NCBI RefSeq assembly: GCF_029094545.1
Contig: NZ_CP117835.1
Coordinates: forward strand, 3,886,001-3,950,000
Reading direction: 5' to 3'
Source: Alkalihalophilus pseudofirmus
Lineage (GTDB): Bacteria; Bacillota; Bacilli; Bacillales; Bacillaceae_D
DNA length: 64,000 bases
The position numbers and the translations under genes were made by a program. Under the pieces are notes generated by a model, which was not told where the DNA came from, made no database searches, and was given only the letters and a program-made list of their open reading frames with translations. Of the stretch, positions 28,746 through 37,064 are shown piece by piece. Every line of letters begins with the position of its first letter. Position 1 is the stretch's first letter.

Positions 28746-30014
28746 TTACACCCATCCTCTAAACTTAGAAGCTTCTGCCATCTTTCTTACTCCTACCATA
28801 TATGCAGCAAGTCGTGTATCAACTTGATGTCTTTGGGCTGTGTCTAGCACATTGTTAAATGCTTTAACCATTTTATCTTTTAATTTACCTAAAACTTCTT
28901 CTTCTGACCAGTAGTAACCGAGATTATTTTGTACCCATTCAAAATAGGAGACAGTCACTCCTCCAGAACTAGCAAGAACATCCGGTACGAGAAGAACTCC
29001 TCTTTTTGATAGAATTTCTGTTGCCTCGAGCGTTGTCGGACCGTTTGCTGCTTCTACGACAATTTTAGCTTTAATTGCATTCGCATTTTCTTCTGTAATT
29101 TGATTGGCGATCGCTGCTGGAACTAAAATATCACATTCCCGTTCAAGCAGCTCTTGGTTTGTAATTGTTCGCTTAAATAATGTCGTTACTGTACCAAAGG
29201 AATCACGCTTAGAAAGTAAATACTCAATATCCAAGCCATTCTCATCATAAAGAGCCCCATATGCATCGGAGATCCCTACTACATTCGCTCCTCTTTGATG
29301 AAGAATTTCCGCCAAGAAACCTCCTGCATTTCCAAAGCCTTGAATAATCACTTTTGCTCCTTCAAGATCAAGAGCTTTTTTCTTTGCAGCTTCTTCTATA
29401 CAAATCGTCACGCCCATAGCAGTGGCCGTTTCCCTTCCATGAGAACCGCCAAGGACCAACGGTTTTCCTGTAATAAATCCAGGGGAATCAAATTCGCGGA
29501 TACGACTGTATTCGTCCATCATCCATGCCATAATTTGTGAATTTGTAAACACATCTGGCGCTGGGATATCTTTCGTTGGTCCGACAACCTGGCTGATTGC
29601 TCTGACATATCCTCGAGATAACCTTTCAAGCTCAGGGAACGACATTGTACGCGGATCACAAACAATGCCCCCTTTGCCTCCCCCATAGGGAACATCAACA
29701 ATTCCGCATTTTAAGCTCATCCAGATTGATAAAGCCTTCACTTCATTTTCAGTCACTTCTGGATGAAAGCGCACACCGCCTTTTGTAGGTCCTACCGCGT
29801 CATTATGTTGAGAGCGGTACCCTGTGAACACTTTGACCTCCCCATTGTCTAACTTAATCGGTATGCGCACTGTAAGCATACGCTGCGGCTCTTTGAGCAA
29901 TTCATACATTTCCTCACCGTAACCTAGATTAGACAATGCCTGATCAATGACCTGCTGTGTTGAAGCTAATACATCTTTCTTTACAATCCTTGCTACCGAC
30001 TCCACTTTACCCAA
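28746..30014 (-). CDS. rocG: NAD-dependent glutamate dehydrogenase (RocG type)
   Basis: Catabolic glutamate dehydrogenase giving 2-oxoglutarate and ammonium. Motifs: GPTKGGVRFHPEVTENEVKA, MSLKCGIVDVPYGGGKGGI with the catalytic Lys, and the nucleotide-binding IIQGFGNAGGFLAEIL. 422 aa, as in RocG/GudB. The start is TTG at 30014, 7 nt after GGTGAG. The upstream region carries a -24/-12 sigma-L promoter and the divergent gene is a RocR-type activator, which supports the RocG (inducible, arginine/ornithine-linked) identity over GudB. Confidence 0.93.
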   Translation of the reverse strand: MGKVESVARIVKKDVLASTQQVIDQALSNLGYGEEMYELLKEPQRMLTVRIPIKLDNGEVKVFTGYRSQHNDAVGPTKGGVRFHPEVTENEVKALSIWMSLKCGIVDVPYGGGKGGIVCDPRTMSFPELERLSRGYVRAISQVVGPTKDIPAPDVFTNSQIMAWMMDEYSRIREFDSPGFITGKPLVLGGSHGRETATAMGVTICIEEAAKKKALDLEGAKVIIQGFGNAGGFLAEILHQRGANVVGISDAYGALYDENGLDIEYLLSKRDSFGTVTTLFKRTITNQELLERECDILVPAAIANQITEENANAIKAKIVVEAANGPTTLEATEILSKRGVLLVPDVLASSGGVTVSYFEWVQNNLGYYWSEEEVLGKLKDKMVKAFNNVLDTAQRHQVDTRLAAYMVGVRKMAEASKFRGWV

Positions 30015-30084
30015 TCATCTCACCCCACTAATATATTAAAAATACTTTATTGCAACTCTAGTTGATTTCTCTTACTTACCTCAT

Positions 30085-30101
30085 TGCAATCATCATGCCA
30101 A
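30085..30101 (-). promoter_or_regulatory. sigma-L (sigma-54) promoter of rocG
   Basis: On the minus strand TTGGCATGATGATTGCA matches the -24/-12 consensus: GG at 30099-30098 and GC at 30087-30086 with exactly 10 nt between. It is about 70 nt upstream of the rocG start. The nearby divergent gene encodes a sigma-54 activator. Confidence 0.88.
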
Positions 30102-30288
30102 CTCTATGACTCGAAACAAATACCTGCTCCCCCCTGTTTAATTGAAAAAATAGTATCTCTATGGAAAAAACTTTTAAGAGCGACAAATAATTTTTCGTTT
30201 TATATTGAAAATTGAAAATTTAATTTGCTGAATACACTCTTCTTCGCTTAAGATATAAAAAAACGAATTTTTCCACGAGGTGAGCGTG

Positions 30289-31692
30289 TTGGAACAATAC
30301 GAGCAAATAAGAAAGCAGCTAACCATTTATGAAACATTAATCAATGAAATCGATGCTGGTATTCATGTCATTGATGAATACGGAAAAACAATTATTTACA
30401 ACGACAAAATGATGGAAATAGAATCACTTTCAAGAGAAGACGTGCTTAATAAAGACTTTTTAGATATCTTCAAATTTAAAGACAAGCAAGGAAGCACCCT
30501 GCTTGAGGCGTTGCACCATCAAAAAGTCTCTGCCCATAAAAAGCAAACCTATTTCACTAAAGGCGGCAAAGAGATTACGACCATGAATAGAACGTTTCCA
30601 ATCTATGACGGAGAAAACATAATTGGAGCGATGGAAGTGGCAAAGGATGTAACTAAGCTTGAACAGTTAATCAGAAGGAATATGGAGCAAAAGGGAAATA
30701 CACGCTACACCTTTGACAGCATTATAGGCGGGAGTCAGGCTATAAGTGAGGTGATCGAACATACTAAACGAGCGACAAGAACTCCTTCTTCCGTTCTGAT
30801 CGTCGGTGAAACGGGGACAGGAAAGGAGCTTTTTGCTCAAAGTATTCATAACGGCAGTGATCGTACGCAAAGACCGTTTATATCTCAAAACTGTGCAGCC
30901 ATGCCTGATACGCTGATTGAGAGCATATTATTTGGCACAAGTAAGGGAGCATTTACAGGAGCGACAGAAAAGATCGGTCTGTTTGAACAAGCTGAGGGCG
31001 GGACATTGCTTCTAGATGAGATCAACTCCCTTAGCCCTGCCCTTCAAGCCAAACTGCTTCGTGCCATTCAAGAGAAGTCAATAAGAAGAATCGGCGATAC
31101 GATTGATCGAAAAGTAAATGTACGGATTATCTCTACAATTAACGAAGATCCAATCGAAGCGATTGCCGAAAATCGTCTTCGAAAAGATTTATTTTACCGG
31201 TTAAGCGTGGTTTCCTTATTTATTCCAGCCTTAAGAGAGCGAAAAGAAGATATTCCATTACTCGTAGAATCCTTTATTGGCAAGTATAATCAGCTTTTTC
31301 GAATGGATGTTTCAGGAGTGACAGATGAGGTTCAGGAAATATTTCAGCAATATGATTGGCCTGGGAATGTGCGTGAGCTTGAACATATTATTGAAGGGGC
31401 GATGAATTTAGTCATCGACGAAGAATGGATCGATGTTTGCCACCTGCCTTACAATCTTAAAAATAAAACGCACCTTCTTAAGCAAAAGGTGACATCCTCT
31501 GAACGTGCAGCACCTAGCTTTAACGTTCAGGCCGAACCACATCACTTAAAAGATTATTTACATGAAGCGGAAAGATACTACATAAATAAAGCGCTAGAAA
31601 AGCATAAATACCATAAAACCAATGCTGCAAGCGAACTCGGACTTAGCCGGCAAACCTTGCAATACCGGATGAAGCGTTTAAATATTGAGTAA
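30289..31692 (+). CDS. rocR: RocR-type sigma-L-dependent transcriptional activator
   Basis: Activator of arginine/ornithine catabolic genes. Domains: N-terminal PAS (about residues 15-125; [20 protein letters not shown]), central AAA+ domain with Walker [14 protein letters not shown], the sigma-54 contact loop GAFTGA and [12 protein letters not shown] (Walker B), then a C-terminal Fis-type helix-turn-helix ([20 protein letters not shown]). 467 aa, close to B. subtilis RocR and similar throughout. The GTG at 30280 lies inside the GAGGTGA ribosome site, so TTG at 30289 is preferred. Divergent from rocG, its probable target. Confidence 0.93.
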   Translation: MEQYEQIRKQLTIYETLINEIDAGIHVIDEYGKTIIYNDKMMEIESLSREDVLNKDFLDIFKFKDKQGSTLLEALHHQKVSAHKKQTYFTKGGKEITTMNRTFPIYDGENIIGAMEVAKDVTKLEQLIRRNMEQKGNTRYTFDSIIGGSQAISEVIEHTKRATRTPSSVLIVGETGTGKELFAQSIHNGSDRTQRPFISQNCAAMPDTLIESILFGTSKGAFTGATEKIGLFEQAEGGTLLLDEINSLSPALQAKLLRAIQEKSIRRIGDTIDRKVNVRIISTINEDPIEAIAENRLRKDLFYRLSVVSLFIPALRERKEDIPLLVESFIGKYNQLFRMDVSGVTDEVQEIFQQYDWPGNVRELEHIIEGAMNLVIDEEWIDVCHLPYNLKNKTHLLKQKVTSSERAAPSFNVQAEPHHLKDYLHEAERYYINKALEKHKYHKTNAASELGLSRQTLQYRMKRLNIE

Positions 31693-31764
31693 CGAAAGAG
31701 GTTCAGTGATCTTTCTAAAGCTATTTAACATAAAGTGCCTCAAACATGGGTTATAGCATAGTCA

Positions 31765-31915
31765 CCGCTACTGAAATATACTTCGCTTTCCGCGTGGAGC
31801 TGGTGAGCTTCCTCGGGCTAAAGCCCTGTGGGATCTCACTCCTGCTCTAGTCTACACAGGAGTCTACGCATATTTCATCCGCTACATTATTGCTTAGTTG
31901 AGGTATTTAGTGGGA
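31765..31915 (+). repeat. palindromic dispersed repeat, family A, copy 3
   Basis: Near-identical to 15003-15140 (reverse) and 25951-26096. It is preceded by CAAACATGGGTTATAGC, also found before the copy at 60.8 kb, and is followed by a ~120-nt linker shared with the 14.85-14.94 kb locus and then family B. So A-linker-B is one composite present twice in this window. No gene. Confidence 0.82.
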
Positions 31916-32160
31916 TGATTTAGTTAGGGTTCAGATCATTTCAATTTAACATTGCTGTTATCCATCGCCTCATTTGATCAGGTGTCAGAACAGCTGCTTA
32001 CGTTGAGGGAGCAACTAAACTCCATTCTCGCACCGATGATTGAAGCGGAAGGGACTCGACTCCTGCGGGATGTGCGCGGCCAGGGAAGACCCCACAGGAG
32101 CGTATGTACTGCACCCCTATTGTTGGACACCTCAATCAACAATAGGAGGTGCCTTCATCA

Positions 32161-32679
32161 ATGACCACGTTCACCAAGGAATATAAACTTCAAGTGGCTA
32201 AACGTTATCTAAATGAAATCATCAGTTATCGAGAACTTGCAAATCAAGTGGGCGTAGATGATTCGACGCTGCGATATTGGGTGATGTTAGTTCGCTATCA
32301 TGGGGATCAAGCTTTTACCTTTCCCTATACAAACTATTCAGCTGCCTTTAAACTGAAAGTAATTCAATTTATGACCGAAGAGAATTACTCCATTCGAGAG
32401 GCATCAGCCATTTTTCATATTCCCGTTCCATGTATGCTTCGCAGATGGAAGAAAAAGTGGGAAACAGCTGGAGAAGATGCCCTTGAACCAAGAGAAAAGG
32501 GGCTTTCTACAATGACTTCTAATCAGAATAAAAACAAGGGCAACAGCGACTCTTCAACCCAATCGATAGAAGAGATGAAAAGAGAACTGGAACACCTGCG
32601 TATGGAGAATGCGTATTTAAAAAAGCTGAAAGCCTTAGTTCAGGAAAAACAATCACCAACAAAATCAAAGCGAAAGTAG
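32161..32679 (+). CDS. IS150-type transposase OrfA
   Basis: A 172-aa DNA-binding subunit of an IS3-family transposase. Two helix-turn-helix units are visible (SYRELANQVGVDDSTLRYW and YSIREASAIFHIPVPCMLR), then a leucine-zipper-like segment (IEEMKRELEHLRMENAYLKK). ATG at 32161 follows AGGAGGT by 11 nt. The A AAA AAG heptamer at 32619-32625 is in register for -1 frameshifting, and the -1 frame stays open into orfB, as expected for an OrfAB fusion. Confidence 0.88.
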   Translation: MTTFTKEYKLQVAKRYLNEIISYRELANQVGVDDSTLRYWVMLVRYHGDQAFTFPYTNYSAAFKLKVIQFMTEENYSIREASAIFHIPVPCMLRRWKKKWETAGEDALEPREKGLSTMTSNQNKNKGNSDSSTQSIEEMKRELEHLRMENAYLKKLKALVQEKQSPTKSKRK

Positions 32680-33415
32680 TATATGAACTAAGGAACGAAT
32701 TCCCGGTGATTCGAATGTTAAAGATAGCCAAGATGCCTAGAAGCACTTACTATAACCTTGTAAAAAAATGGAGCGAACCAGATCCTGATCGAAAATGGAA
32801 AAGAAGAATTGCATTCATTTACCATAAGCACTTTGGTCGATATGGCTATCGTCGTATTACAGACATAAAGGAGAAGTTGGAAAAGCAGCTCCAAACATCC
32901 TAAACCGTAACTTTAGAGCCGAGAAGCCTAATCAAAAGTGGGTGACAGACATTACGGAATTTAAATTGTTTGGACAGAAGCTCTATCTGTCTCCACTATT
33001 TGACCTGTTTAACGGCGAACTGATAACCTATACGCTCCAATCAAGACCAACGTATGATTTGGTCGATACGATGTTGGACCAAGGGTTAAAGCACCTAAAT
33101 AAAGGCGATGATCTCTTGATTCATTCTGATCAAGGTTGGCACTATCGAATGGCCCCTTACGTAAGGAAACTGAAAGAACATAACATCACACAAAGTATGT
33201 CTCGAAAAGGCAACTGTCACGATAATTCTGTCATGGAAAACTTTTTTGGAATCCTGAAATCGGAGTTCCTTTATTTAAACGAATTTGATAGTATTGAACA
33301 CTTCAAAGAAGAGTTAGAACAATACATCTATTACTACAACCATGTGAGAATTAAATCAAGATTGAACCGGAAAAGTCCAGTAGCTTATCGACTCAGTACC
33401 CAAAAAGCTGCTTAA
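32619..33415 (+). pseudogene. IS150-type transposase OrfB, internally deleted
   Basis: DDE integrase part of the transposase. The first piece (to about 32880) ends at YHKHFGRYGYRRITDI; the second resumes in another frame with GEVGKAAPNILNRNFRAEKP and QKWVTDITEFKLFGQKLY, then SDQGWHYRM and NCHDNSVMENFFGILKSE. The link region of IS150 OrfB that normally lies between the two (some tens of residues) is missing near 32880 and the frame is shifted, so no complete OrfB or OrfAB can be made. Confidence 0.85.
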
Positions 33416-33534
33416 AAAAGTGTCCAACTTTATGGGTCCAGTGCACATAGCGACGAGGAGGCTTCTGTGCCGCGCCCGTGGAAAGCGTGTGCCTGCAACG
33501 TAAATGTAAATCAACACTACTATGCAAGGCAAAA

Positions 33535-33563
33535 AACACCGCTTCTCACTAGAAGCGGTGTTT
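33535..33563 (-). terminator. terminator of the pyridoxamine-oxidase-like gene
   Basis: On the minus strand AAACACCGCTTCT pairs with AGAAGCGGTGTTT around a 4-nt loop, with a T-run following. Confidence 0.88.
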
Positions 33564-33566
33564 CCG

Positions 33567-33986
33567 TTATAGTTCTAATACTTGCGGCTCTTCGCCAGCA
33601 TTCATTAATCTGATCATAGAAGGCTTGATCTCTAAGACAATATAAGACGGATCCTCTGGTCCATCAAACCATTTGCTAAAAGAGTCACTCCAAATCTTCT
33701 TCTTCAGCTCAGAAGAGTCACGAATCACAGCTGTTCCTTCTACTTCCACATACTTATCTCCTAGCCCTTCTCCTTCATACCCTAAAAGAATATGCACATT
33801 CGGGTTTTCCTCAATTTCTTCCGCTTTATGAGTATCTTTGTCTGTCGGTGTAAAAAGGGTAAAGTCTTCGTTAAAGAATGACATATAACGCGAGTGCGGC
33901 TTATTATTTTTGACAGTCGCTAACGTACCAATCTTTTGGTTTTTCAACACATCGAGAACTTTGTCTTTTAACTCTTGTTCATTCAT
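33567..33986 (-). CDS. pyridoxamine 5'-phosphate oxidase-like protein (general stress protein 26 type)
   Basis: A 139-aa split-barrel flavin-binding protein: KIGTLATVKNNKPHSRYMSF at the N-terminus and SYIVLEIKPSMIRLMNAG near the end match general stress protein 26/YdaG-like proteins. ATG at 33986 is 9 nt from AGGGG; an ATG three codons earlier overlaps the ribosome site. Upstream on the minus strand GTTTAA (34048-34043) with GGAATA 15 nt later faintly resembles a sigma-B promoter; relatives are sigma-B controlled, but the -10 match is poor. Substrate unknown. Confidence 0.85.
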   Translation of the reverse strand: MNEQELKDKVLDVLKNQKIGTLATVKNNKPHSRYMSFFNEDFTLFTPTDKDTHKAEEIEENPNVHILLGYEGEGLGDKYVEVEGTAVIRDSSELKKKIWSDSFSKWFDGPEDPSYIVLEIKPSMIRLMNAGEEPQVLEL

Positions 33987-34078
33987 TCTATACATCCCCT
34001 TTAAATAGATTGTACAAGTAGTATTCCTTTCCTGCTGGCTACTTAAACACCTATTTAGTATGGGACAGCGGACTCGTT

Positions 34079-34897
34079 CTATTCTTTAAACAGAAAATAA
34101 TCCTGTGTACCAGTCTCAATGAACCCAACAGACGTATAAAGCTTTAGTGCACGAGGATTTTCTAGAGCCACTTCAAGATGAACCTGGCGTCCTTTATTAC
34201 TCTCCCGCTCCACTACTTGCTGCAGTACACTTCTGCCAATGCCTTTTCCTTGCAAAGGTGGTGTCACGACAAAGCCATAAATCCAAGATTCATTACCTTC
34301 ATCGACTATACGGAGTTTACCAGCCTTATCTTTACCGGCATAAATAATGTAGGTCCCCTCTTCAACGCCTGACTTATACATCGAACCCGCTTCTGTCTCG
34401 CTCATCTCAAAACCTAGAGCGTCCATTTTAATAATATAAGCTAGGTCCGTATCACTTGCTTCTAATAGAGTCACATCACCCGTTACTGCTGTTTTCATCT
34501 TGTTAGGATGCCATTTCATCTGGTGTTCAGAAAATGAGTAAGCTGTCGGCAGGCTCCTAGCAAAGCTTTGTCCGGACACGGATTTGGCTGGAGCATTTAA
34601 TAAAATATGATTAATTCCAGCAGCCCTTAATTGAGCCACCGCTTCTAAGGTGAGCCTTGTAGCATGGCCCTTTCTACGTTCTGTTGGCTTGACCATGCCG
34701 CATACTTCCGCTTTGTTCCCGAAACGATAAGTCCCGACAAAAGCAATCAGCTCACCCTTGTCATAATAAAAAAAATCGTGCTGCGCTTCTTCTCTTTTTT
34801 GAAGCATATCCCAATTTAACTTTAATTTGATCTCATCATGTTTCTCTACTTCTTCTTGTAATGCTTTAACGTCTTGTAATGTTTTTTTTCCTAGCAT
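34079..34897 (-). CDS. GNAT acetyltransferase with two GNAT-like halves
   Basis: A 272-aa protein with two acetyltransferase-type segments: GMVKPTERRKGHATRLTLEA (about 68-87) and GFVVTPPLQGKGIGRSVLQQ (about 211-230), the latter followed by HLEVALENPRALKLYTSVGF. Such tandem GNAT proteins usually keep one active acetyl-CoA site. ATG at 34897 follows GGAGGATG. Stands alone with a terminator-like hairpin upstream. Substrate unknown. Confidence 0.85.
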   Translation of the reverse strand: MLGKKTLQDVKALQEEVEKHDEIKLKLNWDMLQKREEAQHDFFYYDKGELIAFVGTYRFGNKAEVCGMVKPTERRKGHATRLTLEAVAQLRAAGINHILLNAPAKSVSGQSFARSLPTAYSFSEHQMKWHPNKMKTAVTGDVTLLEASDTDLAYIIKMDALGFEMSETEAGSMYKSGVEEGTYIIYAGKDKAGKLRIVDEGNESWIYGFVVTPPLQGKGIGRSVLQQVVERESNKGRQVHLEVALENPRALKLYTSVGFIETGTQDYFLFKE

Positions 34898-34968
34898 TTC
34901 GCATCCTCCAACATCGGTGATGCTTATTCCATTCGCTCTTTATTGGAGGAATCCTTTATGGGCATATG

Positions 34969-35003
34969 AAAAAGCACGAAGGCAAATCGCCTCCGTGCTT
35001 TTT
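34969..35003. terminator. bidirectional hairpin terminator
   Basis: AAAAAGCACG / CGTGCTTTTT with an extra inner GGC/GCC helix. It lies 130 nt downstream of ywhD on the minus strand and before the tandem GNAT gene, so it probably ends ywhD transcription. Confidence 0.75.
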
Positions 35004-35133
35004 CGTGTCCTAGTATAAATGTGTCTTTATACTACCTCAAGTTTACTCCCTCTTTCCAAAAAGCTCAAGTGGGCAGTTCAGTGTTCAAAAATCGTTCATA
35101 CTTCATCTAAATTTACTATTTACAAGAAAGAAA

Positions 35134-35667
35134 TTATTCTTCTCCGCTTAACAGCGCCTCATGGAGTTCTTTGTCAGAGTGATTCCACATTGCTTCATTG
35201 TGTGATTTCAAGAAATCAGCAAGAATTTTTTTGGATTTTTGATCCATATCATCGACAAGAATTTTACCCTTTAATGACTTATCCATTTTATTCACATGTT
35301 CTGGCAGACTCTTATATCCGCGACGGATTTCTGTATCCACTGTCATCTCACAGCCCGCTACTCCTGCATAATACGGCTTGCTGTCTTTATATTGAATCGT
35401 CACCCATACAAGCCAGTACAGTTTCCCGTTTGGCACTTTTTCTTTATCAGGGAGAAATTTGATTCGTTTTTCTACTGCAGAACGAGCGTGAAGTGCCCCC
35501 ATGTCTACAAAAGCTTCACCTTCAGCAGGATCAACGAAAATTGGCGAGACATTGTCCAAATTCATGACCCCGGCCCCGTATCCGCCATGACCTGAAGTAG
35601 AGTCTCCGCTTAAAATATTAAATCCGCCCGTCTTCTTTTTGAGATTGTCATTATTTAATAAATCCAT
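35134..35667 (-). CDS. ywhD: YwhD-family protein
   Basis: A 177-aa soluble protein starting MDLLNNDNLKKKTGGFNILS and containing GHGGYGAGVMNLDNVSPIFV and YKDSKPYYAGVAGCEMTVDT, as in YwhD of Bacillus. Function is not established. ATG at 35667 follows AAAGGATG. Position next to ywhB agrees with the B. subtilis order. Confidence 0.85.
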   Translation of the reverse strand: MDLLNNDNLKKKTGGFNILSGDSTSGHGGYGAGVMNLDNVSPIFVDPAEGEAFVDMGALHARSAVEKRIKFLPDKEKVPNGKLYWLVWVTIQYKDSKPYYAGVAGCEMTVDTEIRRGYKSLPEHVNKMDKSLKGKILVDDMDQKSKKILADFLKSHNEAMWNHSDKELHEALLSGEE

Positions 35668-35817
35668 TATCCAACATCCTTTCGTAGAAAAATCCTACTT
35701 TTGCTGCGTTCATTATTCTACCCTCATTATACACAATCCTCGTTTGTTCGGAAAATGTTTGCTAAAATGAATGTATCAACACATTACAAGTATGTATACA
35801 TAAAAGGAGCGAATCAT

Positions 35818-36003
35818 ATGCCAATCGTAACCGTACAATTACTTGAAGGACGGTCTGATGACCAAAAACGTGCATTAGTTGAGAAAGTCACTGACGCTGT
35901 TTCTGAAACAACAGGAGCGCCTGCTGAACGAATCTCTGTCATTATCGATGAGATGAAGCCAACGAATTTTGCTGTTAACGGTAAGCGTCCTTCCGATCAA
36001 TAA
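35818..36003 (+). CDS. ywhB: 4-oxalocrotonate tautomerase family protein
   Basis: A 61-aa tautomerase-fold monomer, likely hexameric. The mature protein would start with catalytic Pro-1 (MPIVTVQLLEGRSDDQKRAL); NFAVNGKRPSD is at the end. The true start is the ATG at 35818 after AAAAGGAG, not the longer frame upstream. The B. subtilis relative YwhB isomerises 2-hydroxymuconate, but the biological substrate is unclear. Confidence 0.92.
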   Translation: MPIVTVQLLEGRSDDQKRALVEKVTDAVSETTGAPAERISVIIDEMKPTNFAVNGKRPSDQ

Positions 36004-36004
36004 T

Positions 36005-36048
36005 AAAAAGGTCTGAATCACCGTTAAATAAGGTGTTCAGACCTTTTT
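36005..36048. terminator. bidirectional terminator between ywhB and the haem-oxidase-like gene
   Basis: AAAAAGGTCTGAA(T)CACC and GGTGTTCAGACCTTTTTT form a long stem with T-tracts on both strands; it serves two convergent genes. Confidence 0.9.
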
Positions 36049-36049
36049 T

Positions 36050-36415
36050 CTATCTTACGTTTCTAAATATATTAATTGCAAATAAAATCACCGCAATAAC
36101 TACCATTACACCTCCGACTCCGATAAATGAAGCAAATGTTTGATTTCCTGTCAGCACCGTGAGAAATAAGCAAACCATCATAATCGGCAGCCCGATATTA
36201 TGAAGCCAAAAATGAATTTTGCCGAGCATGCTTTTACCCGCTTTAGGATACATTACATACAAAATCCCCGCCAATGTCATCGAGGTCCACCCAAGCAGAT
36301 TGACATGTGCATGCGTGCCTGTAAATTGAAAGTTATAAGTCATCGACATATACATCCCAAGCAATGTCCCAATTACAAAATAAACAACCGAGATCTTAAT
36401 AAAACGTACGCCCAT
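36050..36415 (-). CDS. small haem-copper-oxidase subunit I-like membrane protein
   Basis: A 121-aa protein with four membrane helices. Helix 2 has FTGTHAHVNLLGWTSMTLAG, a motif seen in subunit I of haem-copper oxidases and NorB, where the His can bind haem; a second His pair is in HFWLHNIGLP. Only a fragment of subunit I length (usually 450-600 aa) is present, but the gene is complete with an AGGAGGGGG site and a terminator, so it looks like a stand-alone mini-protein. Haem binding is inference. Confidence 0.75.
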   Translation of the reverse strand: MGVRFIKISVVYFVIGTLLGMYMSMTYNFQFTGTHAHVNLLGWTSMTLAGILYVMYPKAGKSMLGKIHFWLHNIGLPIMMVCLFLTVLTGNQTFASFIGVGGVMVVIAVILFAINIFRNVR

Positions 36416-36504
36416 TCTACCACCCCCTCCTTTTGACTCATATGAATGTATGAGATAAAAAGGAGAAACATACTACAAATTTTGGTAATAGACACTTAAA
36501 TAAA

Positions 36505-36539
36505 ACAGCCAGGCAGCTAATTTCCTGCTGCCTGGCTGT
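36505..36539 (-). terminator. ywgA terminator
   Basis: On the minus strand ACAGCCAGGCAG and CTGCCTGGCTGT form a 12-bp stem with an 11-nt loop followed by TTTATTTAAG, just after the ywgA stop. Confidence 0.88.
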
Positions 36540-36544
36540 GTATA

Positions 36545-37051
36545 CTATTGCTTTATGGCCTTTTTTAGCCCTTCAATATACGTATAAGCTTGCTCAAAAT
36601 CCTCATCTGTGTAATTTTGCTTACGTTTTAACGTTTGAACCTTTTCTTTTACTTCCTCTCGTGTTAACTCTTCAAAATACAGCAATGTAGAAACGAGCTC
36701 TAGGAAGCGTGCACTTTGCTCGTTTAAACTTTCAAAAACCGGTTTCACATCCGGTAAGTCAAACTGATACATACTCAGAAACTTTTCCCCGCGCGAAGAC
36801 AGGGCGTATCTGTATTGATAGTAATTACCTTTATCTTCTTTTATTTCAGCAACAAAGCCAAGGTTGCAAAGTTCCTCCATTCGAAGAGAAAGCTCCTCTG
36901 AATAGGGTCCGAACATATGAAATTTATAACGTTCTGAGAATGGGATATTCATTTTCTTAGCAATATAAATAATCTTTTGCAGCTTCTTCCGTCCAACTAC
37001 TTCACCAGCTTGCAAAAAGACCGCCATGACTTTCGCGTGGTCTTGTAACAA
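36545..37051 (-). CDS. ywgA: YwgA-family protein
   Basis: A 168-aa helical protein starting MLQDHAKVMAVFLQAGEVVG; GRKKLQKIIYIAKKMNIPFS and FHMFGPYSEELSLRMEELCN suggest a winged-helix-like fold similar to SocA/Panacea-type domains. The start is TTG at 37051, 8 nt after AGGGGG. It begins 13 nt after the ywfO stop, so the two form an operon. Function unknown; B. subtilis has ywgA and ywfO in the same area. Confidence 0.83.
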   Translation of the reverse strand: MLQDHAKVMAVFLQAGEVVGRKKLQKIIYIAKKMNIPFSERYKFHMFGPYSEELSLRMEELCNLGFVAEIKEDKGNYYQYRYALSSRGEKFLSMYQFDLPDVKPVFESLNEQSARFLELVSTLLYFEELTREEVKEKVQTLKRKQNYTDEDFEQAYTYIEGLKKAIKQ

Positions 37052-37064
37052 CCGTCACGCCCCC

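Larger units (their letters stand above)
32105..33447 (+). mobile_element. IS3-family (IS150-type) insertion sequence, defective
   Basis: 1343 bp bounded by imperfect inverted ends: left TGTACTGCACCCCTATTG, right complement TGTGCACTGGACCCATAAAG; both run into GTTGGACAC. It carries orfA and a damaged orfB in the -1 frame. The target duplication is unclear: TA on each side if the ends are TG/CA, or GCG if the ends extend to TATGT. The transposase has lost an internal stretch, so the copy should not move by itself. Confidence 0.9.
32035..33515. repeat. family B repeat, copy 2, split by an insertion sequence
   Basis: The left part (32035-32104) matches the family B end found at 14848-14790, and the right part (33448-33515) continues it to ATGTAAATCAAC. 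The two halves are separated exactly by the IS150-type element. This shows that the IS arrived after the composite repeat was in place. Confidence 0.8.
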
